Shown here: piece after piece, positions 58,670 to 64,000 of the stretch
How positions within the stretch are numbered: the first letter of the stretch is position 1
How the letters are laid out: each line of letters opens with the position of its first letter
Source: Vulcanimicrobiota bacterium
Lineage (GTDB): Bacteria > Vulcanimicrobiota > Xenobia > Xenobiales > JADMJV01
Direction: 5' to 3'
DNA: 64,000 bases
NCBI GenBank assembly: GCA_023447635.1
Contig: JAEXNA010000233.1
Coordinates: forward strand, 48,359-112,358
Notes under the pieces: model-generated
Told to the model about the DNA's origin: nothing
The model's input: the letters and a program-made list of their open reading frames with translations, nothing else
Databases searched by the model: none
Made by a program: the position numbers and the translations under genes

Positions 58670-61600
58670 TCCGTGGGCTCCTGAAGGGGAAGGAGCAGGC
58701 TCAGGCGGGTGCCTTGGCCCGGTTCGCTGCCCAGTTGGAGTTCGACGCCGGCCATCTCGCAGCGTTCCTTCATCGAGGCCAGTCCGAAGTGGCGACTGAT
58801 GCTCTGGCGGTTGCTCCATTGGGCGGGCTGGAACCCTTCGCCGTTGTCGACGAGTTCGACCAGCAGAGCGCTCCCCACGGTCTGCCAGCTAAGCTGGACA
58901 ACCGTTGCCTGAGCATGTTTGCGGATGTTGGCGAGGCCTTCTTGAAGGACACGGTAGAGTACCAGGGCGCGCAGGTCAGAGAGGTTGGGCGGCGACGGGG
59001 GCCACTGCACCTGCACCTGCAGTCCGGTCTCGGCCTGGAACCGAACGAGAAGCGCTTCGACGGCGGCCACGGCATCGACCCCTTCGGCCAGCGGGCTGCG
59101 CAGGGAGGCGATAAGAGCGCCGGTGTCCGCCACCAGTTGGGTCGCCAGTTCTCGAGGGCGGTGAAGTTTCTCGCTCTGGCTCTGATTCAACAGGACCAGA
59201 AGCGCTTGCAGGTTCTGGCCCAGTTCGTCGTGCACGGTGGAGGCCAGCCCTCGACGCTCGTTTTCCAGGAACCCCATCATGGCGGCAACGCGACGGTGGG
59301 TGGTGTCGGCTACGGTCAGGAGATAGCGCGTGGGGTCGCCCTGCTGCGTGGGCATCCTGACCAGGCAGAGCTGGGCCCAGGCTAGTTCGCCGCCAGCGCG
59401 ATGCAAGCGCATCTCGGCGTCGAGTCTGGAGACGGCCCCAGAATCGAGGGCGGCTAGACCTTCTTTCAGTGTTTCGCGGTCCGTCGCGTGGCAATAGGCC
59501 GCGAGCGGTTTCCCCAGCGCGCTCTCGCCGAGCAAGCTTGCGAGATGGGGGTTTTCCTGAAGCACGTCGCCCTGAGAGTCCAGCAGCGCGGTCCCCACAC
59601 CGGCGTATTCGAAGAAGCCGCGAAAGCGCTGTTCGCTGGTACGAAGCGCGCCAAAGGTCTGGTCGCGCTGGCGCAGGATACGGGCGTTCTCTAGCCCGGC
59701 CTCGGCCAGCGCGCAGAGGTAGTCGGCCAGGCGGACTTCTTCTTCGCCGAAGTAGCCGCCGACGGTTTTCTGCCAGGCGGCCAGTACGCCCACCAGGCGC
59801 GCCTCGAGCCAGACCGGAGCCATGAGGCTGGAGCGGGCTTCCTGCAGGAGCAGACTATGGCTGGGCTCTTCGAATTCGGCTTCGGTGACGGCGCGTTTTT
59901 CCCGCAGGCAGCGCTGGTGCAAGGCCCGGCTCCAGCCTTCCGGTGGCTCTTCGCCGGCTGCCACGAAGACCAGGCGTTCGCAGCGCAGCAGCGCTTTGGC
60001 TTCGGCCTGCAGCGTCTCGAGCAGGTGGGCTTCGTTTTCGAGCGCGACCAGGCGTCGCCCTGACTCGAGCACTCTTTCGAAGCGGTCCAGCTTGGAAAGA
60101 TGGCGCTCTGGTTCGGGGCCAGCAGCGGGCACCCCGGGAAGCCAACCTCCGAGGAGGCGGGCGACGGCCAGGCCGGTGTCGCGGTCGGCTTCCCAGTCGT
60201 CCCAGCCGGCGGTGGCGGCGAAGCGGCCGCGCTCGTAGAGCGTCCAGGCGGATTCGAAGCGCATCTCGAGCCTTTCGGAAAGGTCGAAGGCCTTCTGGAA
60301 AAGGGAGCGGGAGAGGTGCCATCGTCCGGCGTGGGCTGATGAGATGGCCGCTTCTCTCAGGGCGTGCGGTTGATTGACGAGCCACGATTTGGCCTGTTTC
60401 TGGGCCAGGCGGCTGGCTCTGGCTGCGTTCTTGAGCAGGCGCTCTCGGGTGGAGTGGCCTTCAGCAGGGAGGGCCTCGGCCAGGCAACGCCAGGAGGTGG
60501 CAAGCCAGGCGGAGGCGGCGGCGCCAAAGAAGAACACTTCGGGGCTGTGCGCCTGGACGGCGCGCTGGAAGTGTTCGACGGCTTTGCTGTGGCGGCCGTC
60601 GCGAAGTTCGAGCAGTCCGAGTGTTTGTTCGGCCAGGTTTTCCAGTCGGGAGATGCCTCGGAACTCTGGCATCTTTCCCTCGAGATAGGCTCTGGGCGGT
60701 TCGCCTCCGGCCAGGGCTATGGCGCGGGCGGCGGTGCAGAAGTTGGTGTCTTCCACGGCTTTGTGTTCGAAGATGCTCGAGGCGTCATGTTGAGTTTCGG
60801 TGAACTGGCCGCGGAACTGGTTGATCTGGCAGCGCATCCCTTTCGCGGTGTAGATGTTCCAGACATCGCCCTGAGCGCGGCAGATCTCGATGGCGCGGTC
60901 CAGCGTGGCGAGGGCCTTGTCGAGATGTCCGTCGGCGATGGCCACGAAGCTGCTCTGAGCGATCACTTCACCGAGATACTCTGGCGCGCCCTGGGCCACC
61001 TCGACAGCCCTTCGGAACAGCTTTTCGGCCAGGCGCGGTTTGCCCAGCATGACGCTGAACAGGCCGCCGTGGGCGATGCTGATCGAGGTTTCCGGAGGCG
61101 GAGGGGACAGCGTCGTCTCGTGGCAGGCTCGGGCGACGCTCCACAGGGTCAGGGGAACGTTGCCCAGGATGGACGAGGCTTCGGTCGCGCTGCGCAGGAT
61201 GCGCGCTTTGGCCTCGGCGTCGGGGTGGGGCGGTCTGGCCGGGGCAGAGTTCTGATCGAGGGAGCGCAGAAAGGCTGTCCATAGTCGGGTCGCTTCCAGC
61301 AGTCGGGCTGGAGTGGTCTTGGGAGCCTGGCACCCGAGCAGTTTTAGCCCTTCCTCGATCAGGGGGACCGAGCGGTTCAGCTGGGTGTCGCGGGACAGGG
61401 CGCGGCAAAGATCGCTGATCAAGGTCAGGCGGCGGCTGCGGGACGTCTCCAGGCTCAGCGCCTCCTCGAGCCGCAGGACGGCCTGGGAATAGAGGCTCTG
61501 GCGGCTTAGCGCCAGGCCGAGATCGGTCGAGACTCGAGCTCGCTGTTCGCTGCTGTTTTGGGTGTCGAGGTGGTCGTAGGCTAGCTGGAGCAGACTGGTG

Positions 61601-63633
61601 GCCGAACTAAAATCTAGCTGACGCGCGGCGTTCGAGGCGCCGGCGAGGGCGTGCTCGAGGGTCTGCTGGCGATGGCCGGCTTCGCTATAGTGGCGGGCCA
61701 GGCGTCGGTGGTCGGGTGGGTGGTGATGGGAAAGCTGCAGGGCTGCGCGGCGGTGCAGTTCCTGGCGGTCGGGTGTGGTTTCCAGCACGGCTTCGTGGAT
61801 TTTGTCGTGGGCGAATTCGGCGCTGCCGCTGCCGGGGCGCTGCCACAGGATGTGCCGGGCCAGGGCAGGACGTAGCTGCTCTTCGAGCTGAGCGGGGGAA
61901 ACAGCCTGCAGTTCGGCGACCTCGCCAAGGCTGAACTGGCGTCCGAGGATCGCCGCGCTGCGCAGGTTGGCGACGGTCCTTTCGGGCAGCTGCTGCAGGC
62001 GGGCGGCCAGGCTTAGCCCTTCGCGCAGGGCGGTTTGCAGGGTGTCGCCAGGGGTCCATCGCCAGCCGCCGGGGTGAGGTGCCAGTACGCCTTGCTCGTA
62101 GGCGCCGTGGACCAGCGATTGCAGCAGGAACGGTTCGCCGCTCGAGCGCTCTAGAAGCGCCTTGACGGCGTGGTCTTCGAGCGGTCCGGTCATGGAGCGG
62201 ATAAGGCGCGCCGAGTCGTCATCGGACAGGGGGGCGAGCTCGATACAGGGGCCGTCGACTCCGTGGAGAGGGAAGTCGGCCGGAACTTCGTCGCTACGGA
62301 AGGCGGCCAGGGCTGCGACGTTGTCGGGAAGGGGGTGAGTCAGCCAGTTCAGCACCATTTCGTCGGCCCACTGCAGGTCGTCGAAGATCAGGAGAAGGGG
62401 CGTCTGCTGACCGAGCGCTTCCAGCAGGTCGGAGACGGCGTGGAGCAGCCCCGCCATAAGCGGCTGCCGCTGGCCCGGGTGGGGATAGAGGTTGGAGAGG
62501 GCCGCAGGGAAGGCGGTAGCGAGGACTTCGGCCCTCTCGCCCAGTCTGTTGGCCAGGGCGCTCCATCCGGCGGGATCGCTGGGTAGCAGCGGCTGCAGGG
62601 AGTGAACCAGCTTGTGCCACAGCGACTCGCCTGAAAGGCTCTTGCCCGCCGCGCCGCGAGCATGAAGGGTTTGACGCCCCAGCGCCTGGGCCAGGATTTC
62701 GGCCTCTTGAAGGAGTCGGGTTTTGCCACGACCCGAGCACGCCTTGAGCTGAAGCGCCCACCTGGGGCGACTGCCCAGGTAGGCTTCGAGTTGCTGAAGT
62801 TCGCCCTCTCTGCCGACCAGGGCGGGCGCGACCGGTCCGGGTCGTTGGTCCCTGAGTCCGGGGCAGAACGGCAGGTGGGGGAACTTCTGTAGCTGTTCGA
62901 GGTCGTGGAGAAGTCCCGCAGCCGTGGCGTAGCGCTGCTCGGGGTCGGGCTGCAGGAGCCTTTCGAGGATCTGGGCGAGGGGTCGGGCGAGCCTGGACCA
63001 TTCGGGGCGCCGAGGGGCCACCAGTCGCTGGGAAAGGTCGCTGACGTCGCTGTGGTACGGCGTGCCGGTGGCGGCTTCGTGCAGGATCAGGCCCAGCGCG
63101 TAAAGGTCGGCGGTCGTCGTGACGGGCGAGCGCAGCAGGCCGAGCTGTTCGGGGGCTGCATAGCGAGGCGTGGCGCCCAGGATGTCGGCAGGGTTGCTGG
63201 CGCGGGAGAATCCGAAGTCGCACAGCGAGACGTTCGTGGCGTCGAGTAGGATGTGCTCGGGTTTCAGGTCGAGGTGGCTGATGCTTGCGGCGTGCAAGAG
63301 CTGCAGGGTTTTGGTGAGGGGGACGGCTAGCTCTAGCGGATCTTTTAGGGGGCCTTGCTCTAGCTGTTCCTTTAGCGAGATGCCTGGAAGGTGGGAGAGG
63401 ACCAGATGGGGAGAGGAGCAGGCCAGGGCGTTATGAAGGACGGTAGGAAACTGGGGAGAGTCCAGCCTGGAGAGAAGCTCGGCTTCGGCCTGCAGCGGCT
63501 TGAGCGTCTCGGGCGACGAGGCGATCTTGATGATGGCCGGCTGCCCGCTATCGCTGCGGGCTCGCCACACCTGACAGCTGCGCCCCGCTATCTGCTGCTC
63601 GAGGGTCCACCCTGTTTCCAGTCTTTCCGACAC
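58666..63633 (-). CDS. Giant Ser/Thr kinase-AAA ATPase-TPR-GAF-PAS-histidine kinase, tandem paralog
   Basis: This 1,655-residue protein starts at ATG 63633 (MSERLETGWTLEQQ). The kinase motifs are HLDLKPEHILL, LCDFGFS and YAAPEQLG. The ATPase has ACSGRGKT and LLLIFDDLQWAD. GAF and PAS (VADTTHRRVAAMM) precede the phospho-histidine H1468 in VHDELGQN. The ATP-binding segment is DNGEGFQ, where the usual D/N after F is Q. It is preceded on the same strand by a small membrane protein gene 39 bases upstream and followed by its overlapping paralog. Confidence 0.93.
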   Translation of the reverse strand: MSERLETGWTLEQQIAGRSCQVWRARSDSGQPAIIKIASSPETLKPLQAEAELLSRLDSPQFPTVLHNALACSSPHLVLSHLPGISLKEQLEQGPLKDPLELAVPLTKTLQLLHAASISHLDLKPEHILLDATNVSLCDFGFSRASNPADILGATPRYAAPEQLGLLRSPVTTTADLYALGLILHEAATGTPYHSDVSDLSQRLVAPRRPEWSRLARPLAQILERLLQPDPEQRYATAAGLLHDLEQLQKFPHLPFCPGLRDQRPGPVAPALVGREGELQQLEAYLGSRPRWALQLKACSGRGKTRLLQEAEILAQALGRQTLHARGAAGKSLSGESLWHKLVHSLQPLLPSDPAGWSALANRLGERAEVLATAFPAALSNLYPHPGQRQPLMAGLLHAVSDLLEALGQQTPLLLIFDDLQWADEMVLNWLTHPLPDNVAALAAFRSDEVPADFPLHGVDGPCIELAPLSDDDSARLIRSMTGPLEDHAVKALLERSSGEPFLLQSLVHGAYEQGVLAPHPGGWRWTPGDTLQTALREGLSLAARLQQLPERTVANLRSAAILGRQFSLGEVAELQAVSPAQLEEQLRPALARHILWQRPGSGSAEFAHDKIHEAVLETTPDRQELHRRAALQLSHHHPPDHRRLARHYSEAGHRQQTLEHALAGASNAARQLDFSSATSLLQLAYDHLDTQNSSEQRARVSTDLGLALSRQSLYSQAVLRLEEALSLETSRSRRLTLISDLCRALSRDTQLNRSVPLIEEGLKLLGCQAPKTTPARLLEATRLWTAFLRSLDQNSAPARPPHPDAEAKARILRSATEASSILGNVPLTLWSVARACHETTLSPPPPETSISIAHGGLFSVMLGKPRLAEKLFRRAVEVAQGAPEYLGEVIAQSSFVAIADGHLDKALATLDRAIEICRAQGDVWNIYTAKGMRCQINQFRGQFTETQHDASSIFEHKAVEDTNFCTAARAIALAGGEPPRAYLEGKMPEFRGISRLENLAEQTLGLLELRDGRHSKAVEHFQRAVQAHSPEVFFFGAAASAWLATSWRCLAEALPAEGHSTRERLLKNAARASRLAQKQAKSWLVNQPHALREAAISSAHAGRWHLSRSLFQKAFDLSERLEMRFESAWTLYERGRFAATAGWDDWEADRDTGLAVARLLGGWLPGVPAAGPEPERHLSKLDRFERVLESGRRLVALENEAHLLETLQAEAKALLRCERLVFVAAGEEPPEGWSRALHQRCLREKRAVTEAEFEEPSHSLLLQEARSSLMAPVWLEARLVGVLAAWQKTVGGYFGEEEVRLADYLCALAEAGLENARILRQRDQTFGALRTSEQRFRGFFEYAGVGTALLDSQGDVLQENPHLASLLGESALGKPLAAYCHATDRETLKEGLAALDSGAVSRLDAEMRLHRAGGELAWAQLCLVRMPTQQGDPTRYLLTVADTTHRRVAAMMGFLENERRGLASTVHDELGQNLQALLVLLNQSQSEKLHRPRELATQLVADTGALIASLRSPLAEGVDAVAAVEALLVRFQAETGLQVQVQWPPSPPNLSDLRALVLYRVLQEGLANIRKHAQATVVQLSWQTVGSALLVELVDNGEGFQPAQWSNRQSISRHFGLASMKERCEMAGVELQLGSEPGQGTRLSLLLPLQEPTE

Positions 63634-63672
63634 CGCCCACCCCGCCGTTGAAGTCGAGGACGGTATTCTGGG

Positions 63673-63939
63673 CTACGGTCCTTGAACCTTCGAAGAATTC
63701 GGCTCGCTGGAGAGTGAGCTTAGGCTCACCGGGGGATGAGCCGGCTCGCTGGGGAGTGAGCTTAGGCTCACCGGGAGATGAGCCGCCTGCGCTGGGGCCA
63801 GGACGAGGCGGTAGGCGAGGTAGAGCCCGCCCAGGGAGAGGGCGAGCGTTATCAGCACCTGCAAGGCTCGAGCCAGGGCGCGGCGGCGGCGGATAGCGGC
63901 GATGCCTTTTTCGTTGGTGTCGTAGACTTTGATCGGCAT
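63673..63939 (-). CDS. Small single-pass membrane protein with repeat-encoded tail (paralog of 26408-26557)
   Basis: This 88-residue protein starts MPIKVYDTNEKGIAAIRRRR, followed by one transmembrane helix (VLITLALSLGGLYLAYRLVL). Its tail of about 37 residues is encoded mostly by repeat array C (PVSLSSLPSEPAHPPVSLSS). The 49-residue paralog at 26408 ends right after the helix with its array outside the gene, so here the array seems to have been captured by loss of the stop codon. The gene lies 39 bases upstream of the tandem giant kinase genes on the same strand and could be co-transcribed. Function unknown. Confidence 0.72.
   Translation of the reverse strand: MPIKVYDTNEKGIAAIRRRRALARALQVLITLALSLGGLYLAYRLVLAPAQAAHLPVSLSSLPSEPAHPPVSLSSLSSEPNSSKVQGP
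63701..63797. repeat. 42-bp palindromic repeat array C
   Basis: Two units of the same family as arrays A and B (GTGAGCTTAGGCTCACCGGG, GATGAGCCGGCTCGCTGGGG), plus a leading partial unit. It lies inside the 3' coding part of the small membrane protein gene. Confidence 0.85.
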
Positions 63940-64000
63940 GACAGGTTCCTCGCCAGGCCTCCGCGGCCCCGAGGGGGGGGCGCCGGGGGGGCGGCAAAAA

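Noticed and set aside
63940..64000. Promoter or gene start at the right edge
   Set aside because: The sequence ends in G- and A-runs and is too short to judge. I see no usable signal and suspect a contig edge.

Overview
The window is high-GC, gene-dense bacterial chromosome with no rRNA, tRNA, phage or plasmid backbone genes that I can see. The gene content points to a free-living, signalling-rich, diderm bacterium from a poorly sampled phylum. It has very large Ser/Thr-kinase/ATPase/histidine-kinase hybrids, collagen-like and Big_2 lipoproteins, type IV pseudopilins, a molybdenum aldehyde oxidoreductase, a secreted caspase-like protein and a probable selenoprotein. No gene here fixes the taxonomy, so I give no name.

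Layout. 1-924: 5' part of a giant sensor kinase. 1-6 kb: small accessory genes, including an XRE-HTH/nuclease-like protein between copies of a 49-bp repeat, a DUF6884 gene, and a thioredoxin-like gene with an in-frame TGA followed by a SECIS-like hairpin. 5.7-8.4 kb: PAS/GAF histidine kinase with a receiver-only regulator. 8.5-10.7 kb: secreted S9 peptidase. 10.9-12.2 kb: collagen-like lipoprotein with a hairpin over its ribosome binding site. 12.3-16 kb: three-subunit aldehyde oxidoreductase (PaoABC type). 16-19.3 kb: Uma2 protein, LysR and TetR regulators, HEAT-like protein. 19.4-22.5 kb: three pseudopilin-like genes. 22.7-24.5 kb: SLC13 transporter. 24.5-27.9 kb: 42-bp palindromic repeat arrays, a second HTH/nuclease-like protein, small proteins, an SDR gene and a MITE-like element. 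28-39.3 kb: receiver protein, secreted protein, and two tandem giant sensor kinases with a divergent LuxR-type regulator. 40-45.8 kb: exported caspase-like/DUF4384/M48 cluster with an atypical response regulator. 45.8-48.1 kb: decayed region with a regulator and a kinase truncated into each other. 48.3-53.5 kb: two large lipoproteins. 53.7-63.6 kb: a second tandem pair of giant sensor kinases. 63.7-63.9 kb: small membrane protein with a repeat array in its 3' end.

How the parts relate. Four complete and one partial giant kinase share one architecture: Ser/Thr kinase, AAA-type ATPase, TPR-like helices, GAF, PAS, HisKA_3, HATPase. The tandem pairs suggest recent duplication. Three lipoproteins share one N-terminal module fused to different display modules. 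Three repeat arrays and two paralogous small membrane proteins link distant loci. The strongest candidates for something undescribed are the CxxU redoxin with its SECIS-like stem, the HTH/nuclease-like family with its associated repeats, and the 42-bp palindromic arrays.
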